Shown: piece by piece, positions 24,601-35,635 of the stretch
How positions within the stretch are numbered: the first letter of the stretch is position 1
Layout: each line of letters starts with the position of its first letter
Made by a program: the position numbers and the translations under genes
Notes under the pieces: model-generated
What the model was told of the DNA's origin: nothing
Database searches by the model: none
Seen by the model: the letters and a program-made list of their open reading frames with translations, nothing else
Source of the DNA: Ascarosepion bandense
Lineage: Eukaryota > Mollusca > Cephalopoda > Sepiida > Sepiidae
Assembly: GCA_037127315.1 (NCBI GenBank)
Contig: JBBBDQ010001939.1
Span: 520,501 to 584,500, forward strand
Length of the DNA stretch: 64,000 bases
Direction of reading: 5' to 3'

Positions 24601-25314
24601 AAAGTTTCAACTAGAACCACTAGAAATGCTCAAAAGGATCCCAAAACTACTGAACTACTTACCACAGTTTCTGTCATAAGCACCCAAAATGTTACAAAAG
24701 TGTCAAAAACTTCCACAAGAAACACTAGAAGTGCTACAAGTATTCCAGGAACTACTGAACTTGTAATTCACACGAAAAGCACCAGAAATGCTCTAAAAGA
24801 TGAAAAAATTACTAAACCTACAGATGACACTGAACCAGTTATCACTGTTGCCACAAAAAGCACCAGGAATGCTAAAGGTGTTAATAAAATAACTAAATCT
24901 ACTGAAGATACTGAATCCACAACAGTTTCCACTAGGAGCACAAGGAATACAACAAATGATCAGAAATCAAAGGCCCCCAAACCCACAGAATTAGTTACAA
25001 CACCTATAAAAAGTATGCACAAAGTAATGAGACAAATGTCACCACTAAAAGTGCCGTCAGTGAATGAACCAATGGATAAAAGTGTTTTAGTTAATGAAGT
25101 TGAAGTAAAGAAAGTTACCAGAAGTAAAAGAGTAGCAGAAAGCATCACTGGAAAAACTGCTGTTATCAAATCACCTATTTGTAAGACAAGACGTGGGCAA
25201 AACAAGAAAACTGAACCAGTTGGTGAGAAGGAGGTGGCTGAAGAAAATGTCAGAAAGTCTTCTCGAGGGGCCAGGCAGATGAACAAGCTGGATGCAAAGA
25301 ATGGATCTACTCCT
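21640..25314 (+). CDS. MKI67: Ki-67-like, second giant exon with GVKE and TPTRSTRK repeats
   Basis: The acceptor ttctcccag and donor gtaagt bound 3675 nt, 1225 codons, phase 0 at both ends. In order: a non-repeated start (ASKYLKRRSKSSGLNKSFEE, then DMIPDSPAAP); ten 18-residue LAKTPKRRQSDKLIGVKE repeats (21880-22412) ending in GVKEMFHTQ; a short linker; then a degenerate array of roughly 26-residue units built on TPTRSTRK (22860-25000), with five near-identical copies in its centre; and a basic C-terminal part (KVTRSKRVAES, KTRRGQNKK). Family knowledge: vertebrate Ki-67 repeats contain TPK...L.G.KELFQTP, and the TPK...L-I-G-V-K-E-M-F-H-T string here is a compressed version of that core. The apparent reading frame before 21640 and after 25314 is intronic. 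Confidence 0.9.
21880..22412 (+). repeat. 54 bp coding repeats, ten TPKRRQSDKLIGVKE units
   Basis: Ten tandem 18-residue units occur, the first and second diverged (TSKRRQSDKLVGVKE; RLGGVKE), the last passing into GVKEMFHTQ. Later copies alternate LTK/LAK. The TPK and L-x-GVKE-(L/M)-F elements match the core of Ki-67 repeats, and the basic RRQSD is specific to this array. Confidence 0.95.
23200..23640 (+). repeat. 78 bp coding repeats, five near-identical TPTRSTRKNKSDPEK units
   Basis: Five 26-residue units (TPTRSTRKNKSDPEK, then QLTENTEPVVK) are almost identical in DNA. They sit inside a much longer array (22860-25000) of strongly diverged units of the same design. Old array with a recent local expansion. 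Confidence 0.93.
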
Positions 25315-25581
25315 GTAAGTAATTTATTCATTCATGTCTTTCCCATCATTGGAGAAAGGGTTGTATTTTTTTTTATATTAAAGCCACTGGGTCATTCCAT
25401 AATAATGAAATTTAAAAAAAAAATGTATCAGCAGCAGATCAGTCTTTATGAAAACCGAAAAAAGGCGTCAATTTACAAGAATTTTTGCAGTTTCAAATTA
25501 AACTTGAACTAATTTTAAATTATATAATCTTTCTAATTTGTACAGAAAACTTTTTTGTCTTCCAAAACTTTGTTTACTTTT

Positions 25582-25587
<6 letters not shown>

Positions 25588-25614
<27 letters not shown>
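25588..25614. repeat. (AT)n microsatellite
   Basis: An AT run in the intron between 25314 and 25845. Confidence 0.93.
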
Positions 25615-25844
25615 ACCTTGGCATTTTGTCAATTAAGACAAATAAAATAAGATAAAAACATTTAGTCATTAGTTTCCAATTAATGATCTATGACAACATA
25701 ATTGGAAGTTACTCTCTTTCTCACTTGTCATATGTGTGTTGGCAAATGAGTTTTAGATTAAACCAAAATTAAGCACTGAAAAGATAAAACCATGAAAAAT
25801 ATTGAGATATTTTTTAATTTAAAAAATTTTTTTTTTCTCTTCAG

Positions 25845-25900
25845 AAACCCATTTCCAAGAAGACCACTGAAAAAGTTGCAGAGGAAAAGGAGCCACTAAG
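25845..25900 (+). CDS. MKI67: Ki-67-like, small basic exon
   Basis: The acceptor ttctcttcag and donor gtaaat bound 56 nt: KPISKKTTEKVAEEKEPL plus two bases of an Arg codon completed by the next exon. It is Lys/Glu-rich and has no domain. Confidence 0.82.
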
Positions 25901-26314
25901 GTAAATACAGTGGAGCTATTAAATATCTTAGAAAGTTTAGCTGAAAATAATTTTAATACCCTTATTAATATATAATGCATAATGCTACAGGTATATAATT
26001 TTATAAAGGCATTATAAAATGTAACCAATTTGTAGATTCTCCCACTCACAGTATTTTAAAATAGTTAAGAAAAAGTAATTACTGAGTTGAAACAACTTCA
26101 AATAAACATTACACCTAGTTTAAGAGTTGGTCATCTTGCTAGATCTAGATTTCTATTGGCATAGTATGATCTGGAAATGAAGTTTCAGTAATTTTTACCC
26201 CTTTTATTTAATTCTTTTAAGAAATAATTTTTATTCTTTTAATATAGGATTTACTCCATCTTATTGTGCTTTCTTTTCTTTTCTTTTTTTCCTCACCCCT
26301 TTCTCATGTTGCAG

Positions 26315-26401
26315 GAGAGTTACTAGAAAGAGAGCAGCAGACTCTGCACCAACAGCACCTAAAATAAAAGCGGCAAAGATCGAGCCTGAAACTAAATCAA
26401 A
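26315..26401 (+). CDS. MKI67: Ki-67-like, small basic exon
   Basis: The acceptor ttctcatgttgcag and donor gtatgt bound 87 nt. The first base completes Arg, then RVTRKRAADSAPTAPKIKAA continues in frame and two bases remain for a Lys codon finished in the next exon. VTRKR echoes VTRSRR at the protein end. Confidence 0.84.
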
Positions 26402-27339
26402 GTATGTATTACTGCATACACAATGTATTGTTGAAAAGTCCTGTTTGGCCCACTTTCCAAAATTTGAACAAATATTGTTTTTAATCCCTTCTGAGGTCAA
26501 AAAATTTTCAGCATTCCATCATTGTTGTGTGACATATATGTGCATGCGCACACATTAAAAAATAGGGATAAGGGTTTTTCTTTTTGTGTTAATGATTACT
26601 AAATTTTCTTAGTTATTCAGATTGAATTAAAACATGAAAGAACTATAATTAAATTTTATTTAAAAATGCTAAATCTTCATTTTAAAGTAAAAAAAAAAAA
26701 AAAAAAGATCAAAGCAACATGTTTAAAGTTACTGTTTTATTTAGCAAGCAACTCTTTGTTGTTTGTATACCACATACTTCCTTCTTTTTAACTCAATTTA
26801 ACGGGTTTGTTTAGAGGTTGCCTCATTATTGGCACTAAATGAATCGGTGCTCAATGTCCAAAATAGGTAGAACTATTTAGTAAATATTATAAAAGTAAAG
26901 ACAGGAAAGAAAAAGTTATCTGTATCAGGAAAAAAATCCATAATCAAGATATAACGATATTGTAACAGATATTGTAATCTATATTTACAGTCGTTTTCTA
27001 AATAGACAGTTATAACTACTTTAGCTGTTAAGATTAATTTTTGCAGGTTTAATTTTTTTAGCTAACTAAACATTTAAATATTTTTAGAGATTATTAACAT
27101 GTTAAAATATAACTCAAATGAAAAGCAAGATCTATAAAATGTTCTCAAGTATATTGGTTTAATTAACATAACAGAAAAGACAGCAGTTTTTTCATCTGCT
27201 ATCTGAAGTTCATAATTGATTTCTATTTTTGTGTAATCCAGAAATGTTGCAGTTTTTTTGTTAACACTCAAGTATGTTACATAGATTGTGATTAAATAAT
27301 TGTTAACTCTGATGTTTTATTTTTTTTTTGTTTCAACAG
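26402..27339. other. Intron of the Ki-67-like gene
   Basis: AT-rich, with an A run near 26690. No gene or recognised element. Confidence 0.75.
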
Positions 27340-27371
27340 AAAAACTCAAGCAAAAAAAGTTGAAAAATCAG
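27340..27371 (+). CDS. MKI67: Ki-67-like, 32 nt micro-exon
   Basis: The acceptor tttcaacag and donor gtaaat bound 32 nt coding KKTQAKKVEKS with one base carried over. Phases match both neighbours (2 to 1, then 1 to 2), the main reason to accept so small an exon. Confidence 0.78.
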
Positions 27372-28651
27372 GTAAATATTAAGTCCTGTGCTTAACTAAG
27401 TAGAACAAATTAACACTAGCTGCAACCTACTGTTTGTTTTTAAATAAATTAAAGACTTTTAATTTTAACACATTAAAAGAATTCAAAACTTTGAAATGAG
27501 GCCATTGTAAAAGAGAAAATAAAATTATCTGCAAGCTTGAAAAGTGCAAAACACACACACACACACAATTTCTTTTTTTTTTTTTAACCAAAGTATCATA
27601 TCTATATTGTAATTAATATTTAACATAAACATATAATTCCCTATGGGATAGAATTTTAAGCCTTAAATTACTGAAATTATAATTTTTATTTGACCATCTA
27701 CAATCACTTATGAATAACTTGCTTGTAATTGGAAATTTAAAAATTATATCTTTAATAGCAACAGTTAAGCTATACAGGATTTGTGCAGTTTGGAACCAGG
27801 GCTTCTGTAACCCAGCAAAGATGAAGACTTGATATTATAAAGTTTCTTCAAACATGCAAAAGGTCCATTCACGGTTCAGTTGTACAAATCCCCAGTATCT
27901 TGTCATTAGTTTATTATGCTGAGGTTTGCTGCATAATTATTACATGGATATAATACTGTTGTGTAGTAATTGTGTTTGTTGATTCATAATATAAACATTT
28001 ATGGTTATCTATTCTCCTTCATCACTCCATGCCTGTTCATTGATTAAGCAGTCGGTTTTCACTCTGACAATAATTAATTTCTTGTAATTAATCTCAAGGT
28101 TCCAAAATTTTTTCTTGCCTTCCATTGATTTATCTGCAAGTTTAACTGCTTTATACGTCACTTATTGGAACTGATATTACTTATTACTCAGTTATGATCT
28201 TGTACCAGGATGAGGCCAGTTTCATGCCAATAAATTGGAAGGTTGAGTATCATTTGTAATGTCTTACAAAGAAGCCATTTTAGAACAAGTATGTGACTAC
28301 TTCATGGCATAACTCAATATCTCTGCTGGAAAGCACTAATTCATTTCATTGAAGTGACGATGATAGAACTTCATTATCAATTACTGTTGTCATTAGATAA
28401 GAACTTAATATTAACCACTAATATAAAAAGTTATCTAAATGTAATTTGTTACTATATAACTAGAATTCATAACCTTTCTTTTCAAATGTCTTTTTAAATT
28501 TAATTTGTATAAATATTCAGAATTTGAAAATTCATATTAATGTTTCTGTAGTAGATATTTTCAATGTGAATTTATTCTTCATTTTCTCTGCTCTTAATTT
28601 TTTCATTTTAATGAAATATTTAGCTTTTTAACACTTTTGCTTATCTTACAG
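27372..28651. other. Intron of the Ki-67-like gene, with possible old repeat
   Basis: Contains a CA run near 27550. A less AT-rich block at 27780-28400 may be an old transposon, but I recognise no motif in it. Confidence 0.6.
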
Positions 28652-28980
28652 CTGAAGAAAAACCCATTTCTCCAATAGCAAGCCGGAGTAGGAGAGTACA
28701 GTTTCAAGAAATTGAAAATGTTGAGGTGGAATCAGCCACCAAAGCAAATGTAAGAAAGCAAGGTTCCAAGGCTGTTGTTGAACCTGAATCTGAAAATAAA
28801 GCCCCTAGGTCAGGTACTAGACAGGCTTCTTCAAAAGCCAAAACAGACGTAGACTCAAAAGAAACAGCTGCTGTGAAGACTCGTTCTAAGCAAAATACTG
28901 ATAGAGAGGTTGCTGTACAAAAATCAGTCAGTACCAAATCTACATCTACAGTAAAAAGAGTCACTCGGTCACGGCGCTGA
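28652..28980 (+). CDS. MKI67: Ki-67-like, terminal exon
   Basis: The acceptor cttatcttacag precedes 329 nt ending in TGA at 28978-28980. The reading includes EEKPISPIASRSRRVQF, then a Lys/Arg/Ser-rich tail ending VKRVTRSRR. Basic, Arg-containing C-termini (the LR region) anchor vertebrate Ki-67 to chromatin; that function is inferred here. Confidence 0.88.
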
Positions 28981-29153
28981 AATAGTAATTTTATTTTATT
29001 TACTTGTATGAGTGTGAATCTATTTCATTTCTCTCATTGAATTTTCTTTCTTGATTGCATGAATGTGTCTGGAAAATTGGCAGCTATTTTATTTGTAAAT
29101 ACCTTTTTCTTTTTTTTTAAAAAAATACTTCCTTAATCTGAAAATTGATCAGT

Positions 29154-29159
29154 AATAAA
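29154..29159 (+). terminator. Candidate polyadenylation signal of the Ki-67-like gene
   Basis: AATAAA lies 174 nt after the stop codon. Further AATAAA hexamers lie at 29896 and 30083, so longer 3' UTRs are possible. The choice cannot be made from sequence alone. Confidence 0.5.
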
Positions 29160-29488
29160 CTATCAGATATAATTTAATATTCCTCATTCAAATATATGCA
29201 CTTGAATACTTTTGGTAGTGGATTGATGTTTTTTTTAAAGGTCATATGAAAAAGATTTTGTTTAAAAAGTCTTCCAAATAGTCTGTCTATGATATCAGTT
29301 CACTTCTCATTTCCTTTTTGAATACTTGATTATATTTCCAATTTTACTATAAAAAAAATTTCCAGACTATGATCACTCCTCCATTTGCCAGGGAGATAGT
29401 CCCATCTAAACAAAATTACATAATAATGCTCTTTTTATTTTAAACTAAGGAGTATATTACAGTTTAATTGAAAGTTTCTGTATAGAAA

Positions 29489-29504
29489 TATCTCTCTCTC
29501 TATC

Positions 29505-29541
<37 letters not shown>

Positions 29542-29552
29542 GGAGATAGATA
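29489..29552. repeat. Self-complementary (CT)n(AT)n(AG)n microsatellite
   Basis: A tct/ctat run passes into an AT run and then a GA run. The two flanks are complementary, so either strand could fold into a hairpin of roughly 25-30 bp. Confidence 0.9.
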
Positions 29553-30348
29553 TTATAAAACCAGTTGATTCTATCAAAATTAAATAGAAAATATTTATCA
29601 CTTTATTTTTAACCATGATTTTTAAATTTTTTTTTTTTTTTAAACACATTGAGCCTTTATCTACATTATTTTCTACCTCTATTAAATATCACATGGATTA
29701 ACATAAAATTATAAATTCAGATTTGTAAGAGATTTGTAAGATTTTTGTCTTTTATCCAAAGGAGCATTATTTTTCTAATTCATTTTAAATATGAATTTAA
29801 AAAAAAAAAAAAAAAATACATATCACATTCAACTGTTGCATTTTTCTTTTTTAAAGTATCACATCGAACCAGCTCTTCACTGCCAATGTTTAAGGAATAA
29901 AGAATATCTTGAATGATCAAGACTATTTTCATGAGAGTGGGTCAATATGCATGCGTAATAACATTAAACTAGGATTCTGTCACCATTAACTAAAGTATCT
30001 TTCCTCTATAGTTCAAATTGAAAAGTAATTGCCCCTTTGTATATCATGTATATATTCCAAGCTTAATATTTTAAATTCTTTTAATAAAGTTAATTTTGTC
30101 TCCGTACTCAACTTCATCTTTATATCAAGCATTGGAAAACATTTTCCATCTCATTAAAATTTTCTTCACTACCAAAATATTTTTTTTTTTTTTTTTTTAA
30201 ATCACTTTTTCTTTTTTTTTTTTTGTATATAATGAGGCTTAAATATTAAAAAGGATAAAAAAAAAAAATTTTTTTTTTTTTGTTGAAACCCTTAAAGTGC
30301 AACACATTCAGATAAAGTAAATGTTAATTCCAGGTTAAAGTAAATTGC

Positions 30349-30354
30349 TTTATT
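30349..30354 (-). terminator. Candidate polyadenylation signal of the MAP9-like gene
   Basis: tttatt on the + strand gives AATAAA 40 nt after the stop codon, implying a very short 3' UTR. Confidence 0.6.
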
Positions 30355-30393
30355 GCATTTGTAAGCATACTTGATATAATTAAGTTGAAAATA

Positions 30394-30513
30394 TCAGTTG
30401 AATGGGATTGTTCTACTAGGAGGCCGCCATACTTGCTGGGGTTCTGAATCATAAAAATATTTCAAATGATGTAATTCTGCTTTTTTTTTTACTTTCTGCT
30501 TCAGTTGTTCTTC
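30394..30513 (-). CDS. MAP9: MAP9-like, terminal exon
   Basis: The acceptor ttttttgtag precedes 120 nt: EEQLKQKVKKKAELHHLKYF, then YDSEPQQVWRPPSRTIPFN and TGA (30396-30394). The W-x-PPSRT ending matches the C-terminus of vertebrate MAP9 and is the best single identifier of this gene. Confidence 0.88.
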   Translation of the reverse strand, partial: EEQLKQKVKKKAELHHLKYFYDSEPQQVWRPPSRTIPFN

Positions 30514-31120
30514 CTACAAAAAAAAAAAAAATTCTAATTCTTAGTAATGCCAAAAAAAAGAATTCTGATAAAATGAAAATCTGAAAGTGTTAATTTGTTT
30601 GGGTGAGGATGATGTAAAAGTTACTAAATGTAGACTTGTTTTGATAACCAAAACAGCATTTTTTAAAAACATTACTTCACTTTTTGATAGTGATATGTTG
30701 TGATTGTTTCTTGCCTTTAAGATGTCATAATAGACCGTTTTCCAAAGTCTGCTCACAAAAACTTGTGTGAAGCTTTGGTTTAGATGTTGAAGTATAGTTC
30801 CAACATTTAAACAAAAAATTTTTGCAGTAAGCTTTTGTTATGGATGATAGTTATTTTTGGTCATCTCCCCCCCCCCCTTCCAAAAGCTACGCTTTTCAGA
30901 TTAAAAGACAAAATTGAAATTTACAAATTCTGTTAATATCAATATAGATACTGTAATGTGAGTTGTTAAAACATGGAAACTTGTTTTATTCCTAAATAAG
31001 AATCATGAATTTTATGTATATCTTACCATATATCTTAGTGAGAATGACAACTGGTTTATTCAAATTTACTACAATCTAAAATGAATTTTTTGTCTGACAA
31101 TTAAAAATTGTTTTACAGAC

Positions 31121-31265
31121 CTTTTTCCATATCCATTGTTGATAACTTTCTTCAGAAAGGGTTTCTTTCTGTATCTTGACATAATTTTGTTGTTTTTTCA
31201 TTAATCTTGTTATTTCCATCTCTTCTTTCTTTTTCTGCAGTAAAATCTTGTCTTTAGCTTGCTTC
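31121..31265 (-). CDS. MAP9: MAP9-like, exon with fourth and fifth W-K units
   Basis: The acceptor ctactgcag and donor gtctgt bound 145 nt. The first base completes TG+G to give Trp in FNTWKQAKDKIL, restoring the repeat motif across the splice junction. A second unit, EESYQQWIWKK, ends the exon in phase 0. Confidence 0.87.
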
Positions 31266-31764
31266 CTGCAGTAGAAAAATTATCACTTTTAAATTGTATA
31301 GAAATTCCTCTATACTTGTTCCTATCATAAATACTTAGCTAAAAATAGTCATTTTAGAATTGTTTGGATTCTGTTATAAACTTGATTTTTGAATGTTATT
31401 GCAAGATAAAAAAAATATTGCATTTCCTCTTCAAATCTAGTTTAGTGTATTGTTTCATATTTCTTTATAATTGTGATAAAGAAATTCAAAACTAAAAGTA
31501 CATTAAGAAATACATCCTTTTTGTTGACCAGAAAATATTAAACTTGGGACTAATTTAACACACAAATTAGTGCACCCAGTAATGATTAAATTTATTAGTT
31601 GTCTATTTATGAGATGTCTTATTATGGTAACAAGGCATATGTTAACAGGCCTCAGGTTGATATTACATTACTAAGACTATGTATCTCCAAAATCATGCAC
31701 TTTCAATGTGTGAAAAAAAAAACAATGATAACTCCATTGTTTTGTGTGTGTTATTTTTTTATTT

Positions 31765-31801
<37 letters not shown>

Positions 31802-34621
31802 TAATACCAAAATTCAGGAAACTAAAACTTCATTGAAATTACAAACACACACACACACGTATGTAAATAATTGTTAAAAATTTTTGGTCAGTAATAACAT
31901 GACCCTTTACTTGTGTGGCTAATCTATACCAGTGAATTTTGGACATTTCCTAATTTTTACATTTTCATAAAGCTAAATCTTTGAAGGAATTATATCATTT
32001 AAAAAATACTGATTGACAGAATACACAAAAAATATGGTCTGGAATCTTGAATAAAAAAGAAAAATTTATTTTTGTGGAGAGTTGATGATTCCTAATTTTA
32101 ATAAAAAAAAATATCCTGTATATTTTTGTTTCTGCAGTAAAAAATAAAATAAAAATCAATAAATATTTGAAAAACTGACATGCATTTTTACAGCCTAATT
32201 TTAAAACTCAGATTTTGGCTGTTACTGATAAACTTAATATAAAATAAAGATGTGTTTGAAGAATAAAAAAAATGTAAAGTTAATACCATTTTCAAGTGTG
32301 AACATTTCTTTAAAATAATTTATTTTTTCATTTTATGGATGATCTAAAAAAGATAATTCTGAATTGTGTCCCTTGACATAAAAAGTGTGACATCTTTTCA
32401 GCGTTACCCAAAATTATTAAAGGTTTTGACTAATCATTTTTGTCTTTAATGAAATTTTGATACCATTAGAAATAAAATTGGGATAAAGAAATCACTTTAA
32501 AGGGTTTTAACTGACCTAAAAACTATTCCTACATATGCAATAATTTATAAATTAATTTATATTTTATAGAAGTAATAAATTAATTCATTTGTGAATAAGT
32601 TCTGAAAATTTCATGAAAATCTGAGAATTATTTGATTTTTGCAAGAATTTCAAAATTAATGTTTTTTACTGCCTAAATTCCCATAGCTATGTTACATCGC
32701 TGATTAAAGAATTTTAACCAAAATTTCGAGCATGCTAGAAAGGGTTAAAAATTTTAAAAAGAAAATATTTTTATGGTAAAACTTTGTTTGGGGCCTTTTT
32801 TTCATCGTGCTGTGAAAAGGTGGAGGTACTACTATATGCTATTAATGAAAATCACATTAAATTAACCCTTAGTTACAAAATTAGGTTGCTATTTTTTAAT
32901 TAATATTGATGTGTTTTTAAATCATTTCAAAAATCAAAACTAAATATTAACTTAAATGTTTATGGGTATTAAAAAAATAAAATGTTACATTTTAATGGAC
33001 AATTAATCATTTTTCCTTCTCCCCAAAATAATATTGGGGTATTTGGAAATATTCAACAGAAATGCAAATGAAGTGGTCAAAAAAACCTTTCTCTTTTTAT
33101 AAAAAATAATATGCAATAATGCTATTTTAAAGTTAAAAAAAAATATTAACTGAAATGTCACTTAAGTGTATCTAAATAAAATTCAACAAAACAACCCATT
33201 ACATTAGTCATTTACATTTTTTCTTAATTTGGAGCAAAGCTGAAGGTGAAAATATATATATAATTATTTAACAAAAGAACCCCAAAAAAAAACAACCCAA
33301 TCATCTTTGATAATTACTACAATATGAAGTTAATATGTAAACCACAACCATATGTATGGTGTGTGGAGATTGTCAAATATCCATAGTTTTGATTTATAAT
33401 CTGTACCATCATTGGAGATATGGTTGAAAGCCCAGTGCTACTAAAATTAGCCATCCCAACTAGCAAGTATTGAAAATTAGAATTTATCACCACTGGTCTT
33501 TCAAAGGTAAACTCATCTTGACAGTTCTAGGTTGAGTACTGTGGGAAGCATAAGTGTTCAAAATGAGTATCATATTTATGTCAAGACATGCAAAATATTT
33601 GCTCAATAACTACCCAGCCAGTAAATGAAGTTTTCTAAATTTATGTTAATGCAAATTTATTTCATATTGAAATACTGACAACAAGCAACTTGCTCTAATA
33701 GTGACCAAAAATGCTAAAAATTCAGAAAATATTAAAATATCTAATTAGATTGTAAATTTATTTCTTTATGCGAGCTATGAAAACATGGATAAGATATATA
33801 AAACAAACTGTATAATTTTTGATGCCATGAGTGATAGCTTTTTTAACACTTAATAAGATCTTTATACAAGTCTTTAAATATTTTTTCTCCAATTATTATT
33901 GTACTCAATTCCTTTAAAGAGTCTTTCTACCTCCTGAGTAACATTCTGAAACAGAATGCCACTTGGCATTGCCAATGTGAACAAATAATTAATGCAGCCA
34001 AAATGTTACATGAGAAAAAAAATTATAAATACACATGGTGTATTATGGATGTATCAAAACATTTATTCACATTAATATTTACATTTAGTGTTGCAGAAAT
34101 TATGTTTTAGTGCTAACTGCATTTGAATTGGACACAGACATTAAGTTTTGATTTTCTTGATACCTGTATACTTATTTTGCAGCTACTTTATCAGTTTTTG
34201 GCTTATCTTCTTTTTTCTGTTGGGATGGAGATTTATAAAAAAAAAAAAAAATTAAATTTTTAGTTTTTCATTTTAGTTTCTGAAGGGATTATTAATGGCC
34301 AATGCATGTATAACTCATTATTTACAATGCATTTGTATTAGACATATCTTACTATAAAACAAACTAATTTTACAATTGTATAAATAAACGGAGAGAAGGG
34401 AATTAAGACAACTATAATTGACAAAATAGCATTATTAGATATAGTCACTGCATTACAAAGATACAATCTTAACTATCCAGTGATTTGGTAAATGTTTTGT
34501 TTTCCCTAAGCTGATAGGTGCCTTTACTATAATAAACTGGAATAGCTTTCAGGGTTTAACATGATTGTCATAATAAAAAAAACGTTGCTCTTTCTATTAA
34601 TGATATTAAAGTTCAACTTAC
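31266..34621. other. Intron of the MAP9-like gene
   Basis: A 3.3 kb AT-rich intron. It holds an (AT)n run (31773-31797) and a CA run (31843-31858). No transposon or gene recognised. Confidence 0.7.
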
Positions 34622-34767
34622 CAAGTATTAAATGATGAAACATTCTGCCTCTGTTTCTCTTCCTTCTTGCTGCTTAATAATTTATTTTTCTTCTGTTCCT
34701 CTTCTTTTTTCGCTGAATGTTCTTTCTTCAGTAGTTCATCTTTCTTATTTTTCCATATTTCATAAAA
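34622..34767 (-). CDS. MAP9: MAP9-like, exon with third W-K unit
   Basis: The acceptor attttgtag and donor gtaagt bound 146 nt: FYEIWKNKKDELLKKEHSAK, a charged helix, and SSFNT with the first two bases of a Trp codon that spans the next junction. Confidence 0.86.
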
Positions 34768-35635
34768 CTACAAAATTTAATGATGGCAGTCAAAAAAAAT
34801 CATGCATCTACAGTAATAGTGCCTACTTACATCAGGTTTTATCTGATGGATAACCTTGCCATTTTTACAGATTTAATTGCTTAATTCTTGTTGCCTGAGG
34901 AGTTAATTCCAACAAAAGGGGAGATAACCTTTCTCCATTTTTCTTAAAAATTTTATTTCAATGAACAAGTCATTTTATATTCCATAAGTGAGCAGTATGA
35001 ATCAAAAGATCTTGTGAGATTTGAATTCACATTGAAACTAATCAACAGAAGTCAGTTCAACAGATATATAATTCTTGTCTGATTTTTCCATGTCTCATAT
35101 TGTTTGTTTTCACTTTGTAGTAACTATAATAGTCTTGAGTTGCCTGAGGAAAAGAAAACTAGTAAAAAAGAATAAGTAATGATTTATCAAAAAAATCTGG
35201 ATAATTTCTTACAATTTCTTAATATCAAAGAATTGTTTAAAGATAGTTTGGTGAAAAGTTTTTGCGTCATGTTGCACACTACTCATGCAACCTCCTCTCA
35301 GAAGGACAAGTATTATAAAATTATTTCACAACATGCACGAATATTCTCTCTCAATATACATTTGAGCAAAGTGACACATAAGCATTGAAAACAAATCTAC
35401 GTCACCCCTTCTAATTTCTGTTTAATTATGGTCAACAAACCATTTTTACCGTCCATCAGCAGGGCTGATGCCATCTTCCAGGCAAGCAAATCCTTGTGTC
35501 TTCTTGGTCTCATGTTTTCCAAACATGAAGTGGAACATTTATATTGAATCAGTCACTAGGCTTGCTGCTAGGAAAGTTGGTTCACTGTATTATACCAGAC
35601 AATTTTTCTGCCGGAATCCATCTTGCCCATATATA

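Larger units (their letters stand above)
13410..28980 (+). other. MKI67: Gene span: Ki-67-like chromosome-periphery protein (partial at 5' end)
   Basis: Nine exons (13410-13473, 15285-16100, 16523-20121, 20949-21059, 21640-25314, 25845-25900, 26315-26401, 27340-27371, 28652-28980) join with matching phases at every junction into an 8769 nt frame, 2922 codons plus stop. Family knowledge: vertebrate Ki-67 (about 3250 residues in human) is a mitotic chromosome surfactant that recruits PP1 through an RVSF site and a following Ki-67/Repo-Man motif; both are visible in exon 3. The giant repeat-filled exons and the basic C-terminal end also fit Ki-67. The alternative is CDCA2 (Repo-Man), which shares the PP1 site, but the size and the GVKE repeats favour Ki-67. 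The FHA domain expected at the N-terminus was not found in 1-13409 and is probably upstream. Exon 1 here is therefore not the first coding exon. Confidence 0.85.
28981..30348. other. Intergenic / 3' UTR interval between the convergent genes
   Basis: AT-rich DNA with no open frame. It holds candidate + strand poly(A) signals, a (CT)n(AT)n(AG)n hairpin at 29489-29552, and long A or T runs near 29630, 29800, 30180-30200 and 30258-30280. I see no other gene. Confidence 0.6.

Noticed and set aside
22812..24620. Two antisense frames (270 and 318 codons) that look like membrane proteins
   Set aside because: Hydrophobicity arises from complementing Lys/Thr/Glu codons of the sense repeats.
34188..34235. 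Possible alternative terminal exon of the MAP9-like gene (KKEDKPKTDKVAAK then stop, - strand)
   Set aside because: Joining it to the 34622 donor gives TG+A, an immediate stop, whereas the 31265 exon restores Trp and the repeat motif. The polypyrimidine tract is also poor.
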